Shown here piece after piece: positions 1 to 10,734 of a DNA stretch of 33,655 bases. Within the stretch, counting starts at the first letter, position 1, and each line of letters starts with the position of its first letter. A program made the position numbers and the translations under genes. The notes below the pieces were generated by a model, which saw only the letters and a program-made list of their open reading frames with translations, ran no database searches and had not been told where the DNA came from. This stretch comes from Nemertoderma westbladi (lineage: Eukaryota > Xenacoelomorpha > Nemertodermatida > Nemertodermatidae). Location: contig JAUCBJ010001955.1 in the NCBI GenBank assembly GCA_032718475.1, positions 1 to 33,655 of the forward strand, written 5' to 3'.

Positions 1-549
1 TTTATATTATTATTTATTATGGTTGCCGCCCTACTATTCCCACAATCCTGCAATCAGACAATGCTTTAATATTCCTTGTATGTTATTCGCAAACGTCTAT
101 CACTGTATCAGTCTATACCAGTACAGCACTGCAGCAGTAGTAGGCCTATGCAGTTCTGTACGTCAGTACGTTACGTAGCATATGTCAGTATGTACTGGCC
201 TGGCATGTACCTACTTCGCTAATTGTACCTACCGCTACCGCATTTTACTTACGCCTGCATCCTACCTAATCCTATACGACGTACCGGTACGTCCAGTACG
301 TCACAGTGCACAGCCTACGGTCTGACTGTATGTACGTAATCGAACCAAACTGCAATCCGTACTACCCAGCTACCACTGTACCAGACTACCGGTCAGCCGG
401 TAGGCCTATCACTTTCACCTGTTCATGGTTAGGCCTTCCTGGTTACTGGATTACCGGTAGTTACGGTATAGGCCTACATTATCTTAGTCTTCTCATCTAA
501 CATTACACTTTATCTAGAATAAATCTCATTCAATAACACGACGGTTGCG
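1..549. other. 5' flank of the OTUD3 gene, no gene seen
   Basis: This stretch is built from short recurrent words (tacgta, gtacgt, cagtac, taggccta, taccggta), giving a low-complexity look. Three exact TAGGCCTA palindromes occur at about 141, 401 and 469. It presumably holds the promoter and 5' UTR of the downstream gene, but I see no convincing TATA box. The short open frame at 306-500 has the same word composition and is unlikely to be coding. Confidence 0.4.
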
Positions 550-1734
550 ATGGCGCGTCGTAAAAACCAACCGCCTCAACAAACTGAATCGAAACAATCG
601 CAGGAAGCAAACAAGGACCACGCAACGGCCCCGGTGGAAGCGGAAGCAACAGCGCAACCCACAAGTCTGCAGACCTCGGACGGAGTCAACCTACACTGCC
701 ATCCCGCTGTTCCGAGCGAACCCGCCACAAACGGACTCCCTCGATCAACCACGCAATCCTTCGCAAACTACGCAGAGTTCATCTCGCAACTCGCTATGCT
801 CGGTCTCTCTGTCCGAGACATGCCGGGCGACGGGAACTGTCTGTTCCGGGCTTTGGGCGACCAGCTGGACGGGCATAGCAGAAACCATTTGCGACATCGT
901 AAGGACATCACCGACTTTATGGTTAAAAACCGAGCGGATTTTGAGCCATTTGTTGAGGACGACGTCTCCTTCGAACAGCACATGTACCACCTTCGGAAGG
1001 CGGGAACCCACGCGGGCAACGACGCCATTGTCGCGTTCGCGCGGAACCACCAGGCCGTCGTGGTCATTCACCAACACTCCGCGCCGGTCCTCGTGATCCG
1101 AGGCTCGGAGAAGCGCACCGCTCGACAGATCCACATCTCCTACCACAACGGGGACCACTACGCGTCGGTGCGACGGCTGGGAGACCTGTCTGAGAACCCG
1201 ACAAACATCCGACTCACCAGTAAAATCGAGACCACTCCTCCTGCGACACCGTCCGAGGTTCCTGAACCGGTAAGCGAACCCGGGGGATCCAGCGATCAGG
1301 CTGAGGCCTCAGATACAAACCGTTTAGAACTCTACGTAATGGGGGCCGCCGGTTGTCATGACCTCCCACTGGTGCGACAAACACTCGAGGACTTTAGTTA
1401 CGATGTTGACGCCTCTGTCGACTATATCGTACAGATACTAGCGGCCAGCGAGACCGCCTCGGACTCCCCTAACAGCGACGTGCCCGAGGACAGAGCCGCG
1501 AGACCCCCGCGTAGTCAGAGCAACAGGAAACAGACTCGTTTAGAGAGACGGTTGATCCGGGAAGGTCGGCAGACTGGGAGACCCGTAGGTAAGGGGCCCC
1601 GAGTGGTTGGTAGTCGGGAACAGACTGATACGTGTGGAGGACAGAACGGTAAGGTTAGGGGTCACTCTGCTGATTCCTCACCCGATGAATCCGAGACTCT
1701 AATAGTTACAGACACCAAATTACTTAGAATTTAA
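550..1734 (+). CDS. OTUD3: OTU-domain deubiquitinase, OTUD3 homologue
   Basis: This is a 394-residue cysteine protease expected to cleave ubiquitin from substrate proteins in the cytosol. Human OTUD3 is about the same length. The OTU domain covers roughly residues 72-210. The nucleophile motif PGDGNCLFRALGDQL holds Asp94 and Cys97. The stretch GHSRNHLRHR, the FEPFVEDD motif and GNDAIVAFARNHQ are close to the vertebrate protein. The catalytic His is at GDHY (His203). A UBA-like helix region follows at about 257-298 (RLELYVMGAAGCHDLP...), as in OTUD3. The C-terminus is basic and low complexity (320-350). The ATG at 550 is the first Met before the conserved domain, after a Gln/Ala-rich leader. 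The whole frame is one exon, whereas vertebrate OTUD3 is split by introns. All catalytic residues are present, so it looks functional. The family call is firm, and orthology rests on the OTU plus UBA-like arrangement. Confidence 0.93.
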   Translation: MARRKNQPPQQTESKQSQEANKDHATAPVEAEATAQPTSLQTSDGVNLHCHPAVPSEPATNGLPRSTTQSFANYAEFISQLAMLGLSVRDMPGDGNCLFRALGDQLDGHSRNHLRHRKDITDFMVKNRADFEPFVEDDVSFEQHMYHLRKAGTHAGNDAIVAFARNHQAVVVIHQHSAPVLVIRGSEKRTARQIHISYHNGDHYASVRRLGDLSENPTNIRLTSKIETTPPATPSEVPEPVSEPGGSSDQAEASDTNRLELYVMGAAGCHDLPLVRQTLEDFSYDVDASVDYIVQILAASETASDSPNSDVPEDRAARPPRSQSNRKQTRLERRLIREGRQTGRPVGKGPRVVGSREQTDTCGGQNGKVRGHSADSSPDESETLIVTDTKLLRI

Positions 1735-2786
1735 GACTAATTTTTTTATGAAGAAGTGAGCAGTAGATACTGGGATGTTTACAAGGTGGTACATATGTTA
1801 TTTGGAAGTTCACAGCTCCATTGTAATAGACTCTTTGGCTACTTACATGGAACTTTTATCAGTTATAAAACTTATTATTATTATATTTAATACTTTGTTT
1901 TTTGGACGACGCGAATTGACGGGACATGTTAATACTATCTTTTACTTTAAACAAATATTAATTTGTAATGAACTCATTGAATTATCATTATTTAGCTCTA
2001 CAAACTCTCTCTGATGACCTTTTGTAAATATTATGCATGCAATATCCACGTTCATTCTGCATTGTTTTGGTGCCCATATAATACAGACTATATTTGCGCT
2101 TATCGTGTGCGAATAATTTATTGTTTTATAATTTAGTGTTTTATCTTCTTAGTTTATCAATAGAATCGAGGTTTGGGGGGGGGGGGGGGGGTGACACTTC
2201 TTGATACTGGAGAAAATCCGATCTTATCATACGGCTGACCCAAGGTACGCACGCCGGATAAGGGACCTGTCGTGTATCAGCAAGCTTCACTGCCTGCCAG
2301 TCGTTTACTGAACTGGTGAGCGGCTGGGGCTATACCGCCGAAAGCAGATAATATATGGGGGGGGGGGGGGGGGGGTGTGAAAGTGGACAGTTACACCTCA
2401 CGTAGTCTCTCCTTATATTTTCTGCCCTTTCTCCTCGCAGCGTCGATTGCCATCGCTGCATTGTGTTAATCACCAACACGTGTTCATCGACGCTTCGATA
2501 AACATTTTCTCGAAGCGATTGCCCCATAATCCACTCACCGACTCCGAGTCGTGTCTCCTGATCCGTTGAGGTGTAGAGGGAGAATGATTCTCCCGTTAGC
2601 GGTTGTAGCATCGGCTCGAAACTGCGACGTAATGGGCCACGTCAGGGTTCCGCTACGACATTTCAAACTTCTGCCCAATTATAATATATTCTGGACGACT
2701 CCATGCAGTCATGCACCGTACATTACAATCTCCTATGACATTAACTCTTCGCCTTGGGTACCCGAGTACTTGGTCTGAGTAGCACT
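1735..2786. other. Intergenic, with two poly-G runs
   Basis: This is AT-rich sequence after the OTUD3 stop and should contain its 3' UTR. Homopolymer G runs lie at 2175-2191 and 2357-2375, each followed by GTG. The short open frames here have no recognisable content and no supporting splice pattern. No gene is supported. Confidence 0.4.
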
Positions 2787-3010
2787 GGTTACAAATCTTA
2801 GTTTCTGGTTTCGTATCTGAGTTATCCGTTACGAATCTGAGCGAGAGGTTACTAATTGCAGTTCCCAGTTAGTTACGAATCAGAGAAGCTGGTTACGAAA
2901 TGTGTTCCCGGTCACAAATCAGGGTGTTCGGTTACAAATATATATGAGCACCCGGTTACGGAATGGTGCCTCGGGGTACAATTTTAATTTTTATTACTGG
3001 TTACAAATCC
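2787..3010. repeat. Decayed minisatellite, about 20-bp period
   Basis: The motif GGTTACGAATC(T/A)GAG recurs in degraded form about ten times. Copies lie near 2788, 2806, 2828, 2848, 2872, 2891, 2910, 2930, 2955 and 2999. Spacing is irregular at about 18-25 bases. The units have diverged strongly, so the array is old. Confidence 0.6.
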
Positions 3011-3389
3011 AAGCAGCCGTTTCCATTCGTTTCGTTAAATCTTTCGTTTCGTTAAATTAATAAGTAATTATGATATAAATTTAATAATATATAAAAATAA
3101 TTGAAAAATTATAAATATTAATGATATTCTCCATTTGTTGTAATGGAAACAGAGTAAATTATTTCCTTCAGCTTCAATGAAGCAACCAACCTTTTTGTCT
3201 ACCAGTTCCCGGCACAATTACAACTGTACAATGCAACAGCCTAGGTGTATTACAGTAGAATTGTAATAAGGCACCAAGGCAATACTGATAGTAAATCGCT
3301 AGGAAAATACGTACACGTTCGTGGGGTCTCCGCGCAGTGTAGCTCGCAGAGCAGCGCCACGAGGTACATAGTGTCGTATGTTGTATATT

Positions 3390-3950
3390 CCGCTGCATTC
3401 ATTTATTATATATAATAAATACACAATATTCTGGAGCATTTTGTTTATCTCATAAGTAGCTTGGCAACAATGCCTATAATAATAATACTAGTAAACGGAT
3501 ATCCATACATAAACAAAATATTCGAGAACATGGGGAATTTATTTTATTAAATAGAATAAATGGCCTTGGCCTTATATTTGGGGTTCGGGGACGGTGCAGG
3601 TCTGCGCGGTCACGGCATCCCCGCGCAGTATTGAAACTTTACCACCTTGCCATACCTTGCTAGCTTTACGAGTATTTTCTATTATAAATTTATTGTAAAT
3701 ATTAAACTAGTTTGTATAAGCTAGGAGTGTGTAATATTTACTATTATTGTTATTAGAATAAATGGCCTGCAGTGGTAGCAAATATACATGCAACATTCGA
3801 ATGCCCATAACTCAGCTATTTCCCAACCAAATTCAAATATTTTTACATATTTGGAATCCTTGCACGGCCGGCTTACCATTAGTACCAATAAATCTATATA
3901 AGCTTGGAGAATAACTGCAGTACGACTCAGTGGCCAATCAAGGTAGTGTG
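3390..3950. mobile_element. Fragmented copy of a fold-back repeat family
   Basis: Two opposed pieces flank about 3460-3500: aataaatacacaatattctgg on the left, and its inverted counterpart ending in attaaatagaataaatggcc on the right. The stretch 3745-3925 (ctcagctatttcccaacc, catatttggaatccttgca) is the same sequence as the right arm of the hairpin element at 22.6-23.4 kb. It is also related to the arms at 29.6 and 31.6 kb. The copy is rearranged and incomplete, and I cannot define its ends. Confidence 0.55.
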
Positions 3951-3957
3951 TGTGTGT

Positions 3958-4095
3958 GGGGGGGGGGGGGGGGGGGTAGCTCCCCCTCACCCTTCATGAA
4001 AAAATACATTAAAAAAATAATAAAAATGAAAAATATTTTATTACAAACGGAATAAACCACTTACAAACCATTTAATTTTAAATCAAATCACCTAA
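3958..4095. repeat. Poly-G run plus piece of the hAT MITE interior
   Basis: A 19-base G run (3958-3976) is followed by AT-rich sequence. That sequence contains ggaataaaccacttacaaac, then a match to the interior of the hAT-type MITE downstream (5257-5300). It looks like a partial relative of that element, without recognisable termini. Confidence 0.45.
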
Positions 4096-5048
4096 TGTAC
4101 CGTTGTCTCACTTCGGTCCCTCTTTTCAATATTTCACTCGCTCGCTCCGCTCGTTCGTTCGTGTATTTGGCGTGGCTTATAAGTGGCTTACGTTATGGGC
4201 GTATTACACAGTAGTATTTAGTATTGTAAATGTGTTGTTAATAATTGGACGGATCCATCATGGATATCCTTATTTCTCACGCGTGTTTGTTTTGTTGGTA
4301 TGTGGGGCGAGCCACGGAAGTAAGCGAGCTTGGCATACGGGTACCACTAACTCAATCGGTGTGTCTGCCGTTCTGTTGCGTGCAATTGTAAACGTTAATA
4401 TAACTCCGCCAAATGTTAATGAAATCTATCCAAACTTGTTACACATGTAGTAAGGCAAAAGTTAAGAAATTTTCCAAATTTAATTTCCGTGTGGCCTTTG
4501 AGAAGCTAAGATAATAGCAGTTAATTAGTTAATTAATTTTTTTTTAATTAATTAAAATTTTCAACCTGCCTGCCGCTTAAAAGATATTAATTATTTTCTA
4601 GTATAAGTTTTAAATAATTATAATTAACAATTATATAACTGTATTCCCCATACCCCATTAAATTATAGTTTTTATTTAGTTCAAGAGATTTGCTTTAAGA
4701 AATGTGTTTTTAATTGATCTAAACGTAATTAACTTATTCAAATGCCTCGTCTCCCTCCTTCTTTGGCATACTTGCAATAACAAGCATGCCTAGCATACCT
4801 AGCCTAGCTTGGAAGGGGAACCAATCCAACCACACCTCACATCTACTCGAAGGCAGCATTGTAATGAGCCAGACTAATAAGCCAGCTTGGTTATTGTGTT
4901 TAGCGTACAAAGTGATTGGCAGAGTACTTAATCATGATTCTTTAGAATATATTAGCTAAATAATCTCGTTGAGGTGTTTACATGATAAATTAATATCTCA
5001 GTATTAATACTATCGGCATAAGGTACGTTTTATATTTCTTACAAATTG
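4096..5048. other. Intergenic, nothing recognised
   Basis: This is AT-rich DNA with some palindromic words (ctcgctcgctccgctcg near 4137). An open frame at 4103-4450 has no recognisable domain and a composition like its surroundings. I do not call a gene. Confidence 0.3.
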
Positions 5049-5056
5049 GGTCGCCT
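5049..5056. repeat. Left target-site duplication of the hAT MITE
   Basis: The bases ggtcgcct abut the left terminal inverted repeat. The identical 8 bases follow the right terminal repeat at 5611-5618. Confidence 0.85.
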
Positions 5057-5610
5057 CAGAGGCGTACCGAGGGGGGGGGGGGGGGGGGGGATTGTCACAG
5101 GGCGCCGATTTATGAAGGGCGCCAAATTAGAAAATTCGGTTTATGAGGAGTGGCAATATCATAAATAATATATAAAAAATAATGAAAAAATATATAGGCC
5201 CCTAATAAATACATTAGAAAATAATTTAATAATAAAAATTTATTATTTTATTATTAACGGAATAAACCACTTACAAACCATTTTATTATTAAATCACCTA
5301 GGACTTGCAACAACAATGCTATTATTTACTATATTTAAAGATCGTTTAAAAGTTGTTTGGCTTTATTAAGTATACAGTTAGAGAACACGAAGTTTGATTT
5401 GATTGATTGGGACGATGTAATAAATATATTTGCAGATAAAAAAATAGGAATGTATTACTTGTAATCTTACAGTAGTATAAACAACATTTTTTTAAATGTA
5501 ATAATATTTTAAAATCGGTAATAAAATCGGAATTTTATGAATTTGTGGGGGCGGAGAGTGGGGTGTAGAATCAGCTTGTCACAGGGCGCAAGAATCTCTG
5601 TACGCCTCTG
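5057..5610. mobile_element. Non-autonomous hAT-type transposon (MITE), complete
   Basis: The left end reads cagaggcgtaccgag. The right end is the inverted equivalent, ctctgtacgcctctg (14 of 15 bases complementary). Both sides are flanked by the same 8 bases, ggtcgcct (5049-5056 and 5611-5618). An 8-bp target duplication with termini of this kind is the hallmark of hAT transposons. The 554-bp element has no transposase frame, so it must depend on an enzyme encoded elsewhere. A 20-base G run follows the left terminus directly. Subterminal cacagggcgc occurs at both ends: both copies read in the same direction on the plus strand. Confidence 0.85.
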
Positions 5611-5618
5611 GGTCGCCT
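5611..5618. repeat. Right target-site duplication of the hAT MITE
   Basis: The bases ggtcgcct directly follow the right terminal inverted repeat and match the copy at 5049-5056 exactly. Confidence 0.85.
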
Positions 5619-5882
5619 CCACGCCTAAAATATTTAATATATTTCTTCATGAGTTTAACATGTCACCAATAACATGAGTGTATTGATTTCTTTGTTGGTT
5701 AAGTACAGTAAATTAAATAATATGCGATCTTTAATTATTTTTGCTAGAAATTTGTGTTGTTTGTATATTTGTGAATCGCTTCCAGTGGCATTATGTGTTA
5801 TATTAAATATAAATATAACTTATAACTTTTAAAACACAAATTTTATGTTAATACCTCTGCCTTCCATCAATCCTGTCGCAAT

Positions 5883-6843
5883 CGCCGCAAGTCAATATTA
5901 ATCATTTATTTCTATATTTACAGGGAAGCCTAGTTATGACATTGTCCATTATTATAAGAAGAAATAAAATAATACGGTAAGGTTTGTTGTTCTATTATAA
6001 TTACTGTATTATTATAGATACAGTACAATACGAGTATTTGAGTAACGTATTAAAAATGCCTCGAGAATAGTGTCTTACGTAGAATTCTTATTTTTTCCAA
6101 TGTAATAAATAATTATTTGTTGGAATTTCTTAAATTTGTCCTGGCGATTTGGTAGTGCGATATTAATTCCTCACAAATAAATAAAATACAGTAGGTAATA
6201 TAAGAAATTAAAAAAAATAAAATTTTATTTGCAATATTATTGATTATTATTAATGTCATGGAAATTAATTTGAAATGTAATTCGACCACAATTTAGCTCT
6301 TAACAAAAAAAGTGACTGACAACAAATAAAGTATATCAATCCACTAAGAACATTACATTTGTAATTAAGATTTAACATAAACATACAGTATTACTGTATT
6401 AACCTTATTACATTATGTTGCCTTACTTCCGTTTCCGTACTTAGTACATTGTACATGTACGTAAATAGTTATTGTTACATTATGTCAACTTAACAGCGTT
6501 CTGGTGAATTACTCGTAACGCTGCAAAGTACCGTAATCAATGACATGGAAACAACTTCAATGACCGTATTCTGATCTGACCTCTATGTCAGAATACTCAT
6601 TATGTCATTCATATTCCTCTATGAATCTCTATGATCGTATTTTACTATAATCTAATACGTTACTCAAATACTCTTACTGTATATATCTATATTAACATGT
6701 AATATAATTCAGTAATTATAATAGAACAACAAACCTTACCGTATTATTTTATTTCTTCTTATAATAATGTCCAATGCCATAACTAGACTTAGTATAGGCT
6801 TCCATGTAAATATAGAAATAAATGATTAATACTGACTTGCGGC
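5883..6843. mobile_element. MITE-like element with arms of about 170-190 bp
   Basis: The left arm (5883 to about 6052) starts cgccgcaagtcaatattaat. The right arm (about 6652-6843) is its reverse complement with small differences and indels, ending attaatactgacttgcggcg. Matching landmarks include the segments aataatacggtaaggtttg and agtatttgagtaacgtatta. The roughly 600-bp interior is AT-rich and has no coding frame. Long terminal inverted repeats with no gene suggest a non-autonomous DNA transposon or fold-back element. I see no clear target duplication, so the superfamily is open. Confidence 0.75.
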
Positions 6844-6935
6844 GAGGTGTCCGATAATTTGCGGCGAAATGGCATTTACAGTGAGATACCTCGCCGCACA
6901 TTATCTGCGGCGAGATGACTTGCGGCGAGGTGACC
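6838..6935. repeat. Cluster of GC-rich motif TGCGGCGAGGTG in both orientations
   Basis: The motif tgcggcga(g/a)(g/a)tg appears at about 6838, 6863, 6907 and 6922, and inverted (acctcgccgca) at about 6889. The block abuts the right end of the long-armed MITE, whose terminus is the same cgccgca word. The inverted copy can pair with either flanking direct copy to form alternative hairpins. Confidence 0.65.
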
Positions 6936-8240
6936 AGCACCCTGTGCGCCTTTGGGTTGGGGTTGTGCAGATTGAGAGGGAGGTTAAGAGCGGGGGGGGG
7001 GGGGGGGGCTTTTCCCTCTCTTTGATTTACTGGTGTTTGGTTAAATTTCTTAGATACCGAATCGCTAAATTTTAATCTTTATCTCATAACTGAGCCTCGT
7101 GCTGCGCGAAGGCCCCACGAACGCGTTTGTTTGTACACACAACTTCTTGCACTTAATGTTGATGGAATTGGATGAAACTTTGATGATAGGTTCATTATCG
7201 GACCTAGTTTGTATGGAAGGTTTTGGTTACTATGGAGCTGTTGGTTGCCTAGAATGTCCGATCATAATCGTAGAATTTACTCAATCAAAATTATGTTGAC
7301 ACACCATAGGGAGCATTTATTGGACATGCTTTCTGCAAAATTTTGCTTTAGTTTGTTCAGAATTGTAGGAGAAGATTCATTTCTTACAAACAGTGTGTTT
7401 TTAACATACAATATATGTACTGTATACTACTGTTGTGTTGTGTACTTCGCCCAATGTTTCTCTTGTCGTTATTAGGCTGCCCTGCATAAAGCGCGTAATT
7501 TATTACAACAATAATAATTGTATTATTGTAAAGAAGGTACTTTGCCCAATGTTTCGATGCCCAATGTTTGCGTTTTTCGTTATTAGCCCTGCATAGGCGC
7601 GTATATTATTACAACAACATTGATAGCAATGGATCCGCCCATTATTGCCAGCTCTCGGATGGCAAGATTGTATTCCTTATAATTATGTGTATATCTTTGC
7701 GGCTAATATATTTTACTACTTTAATTATTTTATTTAATAATTAAAATATTTTTAATTAAATAATTGACTATTTCAGTTTCTAAATAAAATATCCATATAC
7801 AGTATATATTAAAAAGTGTAAACCAAAAGTGTCCAAAAGTTTGTCATTCATTTATTTTACTAATTATTTACAATAAATTTAAAATACCTTAATTTTAGTT
7901 ACATTTTGGTTTTATAGTTTCGGTTTGTAATTTTTTACTTTGCCTCACATACTTAAATTTGTAAAAGTGCAGGGCCGCTGCTTGTACAATAATTAATATA
8001 ATTTATTCGAAAAGAAACATCAGCCAGTTAAGGCTATTAGTTTACATTAGTTTATACTGTACCGCACCGTAAAAATTACAATCAACAATTATTTATTCAT
8101 CACAGTATTCATTAATCTCAACGGGATAGCCCCAGGAAGTTCTAAAAATTTTATAAATAATAAAGATACTGTACAGTATATATTAAACTTAAAATGAAGA
8201 ATAATAGGAATAAACACAGACATCATAAACAAAATTAGTT
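6936..8240. other. Intergenic, with a local duplication and a poly-G run
   Basis: A 17-base G run lies at 6992-7008. A segment at about 7446-7508 (cgcccaatgtttct...cctgcataaagcgcg) is repeated imperfectly at about 7543-7615 (tgcccaatgtttcg...cctgcataggcgcg). Two short open frames at 7099-7475 have no recognisable domain. The rest is AT-rich. Confidence 0.4.
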
Positions 8241-8252
8241 TTGGATTATTAC

Positions 8253-8555
8253 AGGAGGGTAAACTTGTGGGATGGAAAGAAGGTACAGAAGCTTAAGCTA
8301 GTAACCCGGAAAAACGAAGCAGTTGATTTACGGACACCAATGAAGTTTTTAAACAATTTCAAATGCATCCATTTGGCTATCCTGAGCAACGGCAAAATCC
8401 CATATTTAGCAACAATACATCAAAATTGGCTTTACATCGAATTGAATAGTTTCAGGGCCAGATCAAAGCTGATGTTTGGAAATTTCGAGAAGTACCTTAA
8501 TAAGGAGAAGTATGTTTTCTCGGCCTTATTAGCCAGTCGCTTTGTGCAACTGTAA
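8253..8555 (+). CDS. Candidate terminal exon, unidentified protein
   Basis: I do not recognise this sequence. An open frame of about 100 codons starts right after a good 3' splice-site-like sequence (ttttggattattacag, ending about 8255) and runs to a TAA. It has no ATG near its start; the first in-frame Met lies about a third of the way in. The conceptual peptide is not low complexity and looks protein-like, with a hydrophobic core (HLAILSNGKIPYLATIH) followed by a charged stretch (RARSKLMFGNFEKYLNKEK). No upstream exon or donor was identified. It could be the last exon of a gene, a piece of a mobile element, or a chance open frame. The start coordinate is approximate. Confidence 0.25.
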   Translation, partial: RRVNLWDGKKVQKLKLVTRKNEAVDLRTPMKFLNNFKCIHLAILSNGKIPYLATIHQNWLYIELNSFRARSKLMFGNFEKYLNKEKYVFSALLASRFVQL

Positions 8556-10734
8556 AACTTCCCGAACAGGAGAATTCAACACCTAAATAACAATACCTGC
8601 TATCCTGTTCAGTTTCCATCTGCAACTATCAGGTATAGAGGGCCGGCTTTTCTGAAACACACAACTTTACTCTTGACAATGTTAACAGTTAGATTCCAAA
8701 ATTTACAATAACAAGATACTGTACTGTAGAAAATTGAAACTTATTTGGAGATCGGTTACATTATTAGCCAATGTGTAGGGATACAATAATAAGTTACAAC
8801 AAGAGAAGGGATGGGGGAAGGCGACGAACTCACTGGCTGGGGTTATATTGATGCCTTATATTACAACGATCTGTGAGCAAAAGGGTGGTATGTCGGGTGT
8901 AAATAAGTACAACAATAACCCAATTTGATTTTGAATATTGAAAAAATTATGATGACGATACATAATCAGATTAAAACTAGGCCTACGTAGCATATTTTAT
9001 AAATGATTTAAAATAAAGTACATAGTTTACCAACTTAAAAAATGGTTCTATACCTACGCGTAGGCCTACGCATAGTTCGAAAAGATTTACCTCTTACAGT
9101 ACTGCAGTACCGGTATTATTGTATTACAGTATTAAAAGCACTGTCAGACTGTTTGCTGTTAATTCAGTAATCCCTACCCTGCTACCGGTATTTTAAAAAT
9201 TAAACCACAGACGGTTGAACCTGTCAGCCTGCAGCCTGTGTATGGCTGTATGGTACCGGTCAGCCTGTCAGCCGGTAGGCCCTATACGATCGCGATGCGG
9301 GCATGGGTAAGGCAGTACTGCAGTAAGGCTGTAAGCAGGTAAGGCAGTCTAGTCAGCTAGTCTGGTAGTTCTGCAGTTTGCAGTTAGGGGGTAAGGCAGT
9401 AGGCCTAAGGTAAGCCTACCTCATGTCTACTGACCTACATACTGACATATATTTATTTTGTGTGAGTTAGGCTTAGGCCTACTTTGTGTCTTGCTGTCTT
9501 GTGTGCACGTTTTATTTTCAGTGTTGCCTGTTGCGCGGTACAGCGGCTGAGCGGTAGGCAGTAGTGTTCCTATAGGCCTATGGAATATTGACAAAAAGCG
9601 CGCCACACGGGTTCTGGTTAAACGAAAACCGCGCCAGCCTGCCAGCCATGACTGCATGACATTCAATGCGCGCCAACCATTGACGATTGACAGGTCTGCA
9701 GGTTGACCATGAAATTTTGCAATTATTGTAATCATTTACCAGTCTGCCAGTTTATACTGCAGTACCTAGACCTACTCCGACACAGTATTTTAACATGGAA
9801 ATGCGAGCAGGCGAGCATAGCGAGCAAGAAAATTTTGCAGAAATGTTAAGATTAATACAGTACAGCAGTAATACTGTAATATTCAGATAGTAGGTCAGCC
9901 GAAAGTTTTCAAATACAGATGTGATTAAAATGAAATTGCGAGCGTAGCGAGCATGAAAATTTTAACATTTTTGGTAGGTCAAGCGACTGTTTTTTACCTA
10001 CAGACGGACAGATGTGATTATGAATTAAATCGGAGTGTAGCGAGCACGGAAAATCTGCTGAATCGTGGTTTTAGGCTATATTGGTGTGAACAATTGAAAA
10101 ACCTTTCAATCAACTCATTATTAAACTTTGATAATTAATTTGGTGCACACCATTTGCTGACTTTGTGATTTTTTTTCAAAATTGCCCTTTTATAGGGAAA
10201 GGAGCAGGTTAGGTTACAGAGGCGGGCTTTTCTAACCAAAACAATAAACGATCACTTTACCAATTGAGGGAAACCATTTGGTCACTGGTCAGACACAGAC
10301 TGACAGACAGTAGGCCTAGTCCTGTAGCCACATGGGCAGACAGTCAATAGTCGCTCTACTGCTTTATAACCAAAACAATCAAATAAATCATTATACCATA
10401 CCGGTACTATGACATATGGCCAGATGGCAGGACACAGGATGGCTAGTTATAGTTATTATATCTTTACAATTTATTATTGCTGTATTGGTGTTATCTGGCA
10501 GTCTGGGTATGAGTGAATGATTGAATGGAATGAGTGGTTTCATTTTCTAAAATACAAATATCAGAATATTGTGCTAACAACCAACAGCAACCAATATTCA
10601 GATAGTGGTATAATGATCTGATACCCGGTAGCACAGCAACTGTCTGACTGTCAGAGTCAGACTGTATGGTTCAGTGGTCTTGGTTTGGTTTCGGGTTGCA
10701 GCTTGGCTTGGCATATGTCAGTATGTCCCTCCAG
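8556..10734. other. Intergenic, word-repetitive sequence
   Basis: The part from about 8970 to 9780 is dense in taggccta, taccggta, cagtactgcagta and gcagtaagg words. The segment at about 10185-10250 (gggaaaggagcaggttaggt...ccaaaacaataaac) is the inverse of sequence near 16590-16660, so it is a dispersed repeat. No gene is supported. Confidence 0.4.
9803..10047. repeat. Three spaced copies of a gcgagc(g)tagcgagca motif
   Basis: The phrase gcgagcatagcgagca (about 9811), gcgagcgtagcgagca (about 9938) and ggagtgtagcgagca (about 10032) is each followed by a gaaaat-like stretch. Parts of the intervening sequence also recur (acagatgtgatta). This is a degraded repeat with a period of about 95-127 bases. 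Confidence 0.5.

Noticed and set aside
745-1158. Minus-strand ORFs opposite OTUD3
   Set aside because: They are antisense to the conserved OTU domain and have no family resemblance.
4103-4450. 115-codon ORF with hydrophobic stretches
   Set aside because: Its composition equals the AT-rich flank. There is no recognisable motif, and part derives from a ctcgctcgctccgctcg palindrome.
7099-7475. Two overlapping short ORFs
   Set aside because: No domain or splice context was seen, and they overlap a locally duplicated noncoding segment.
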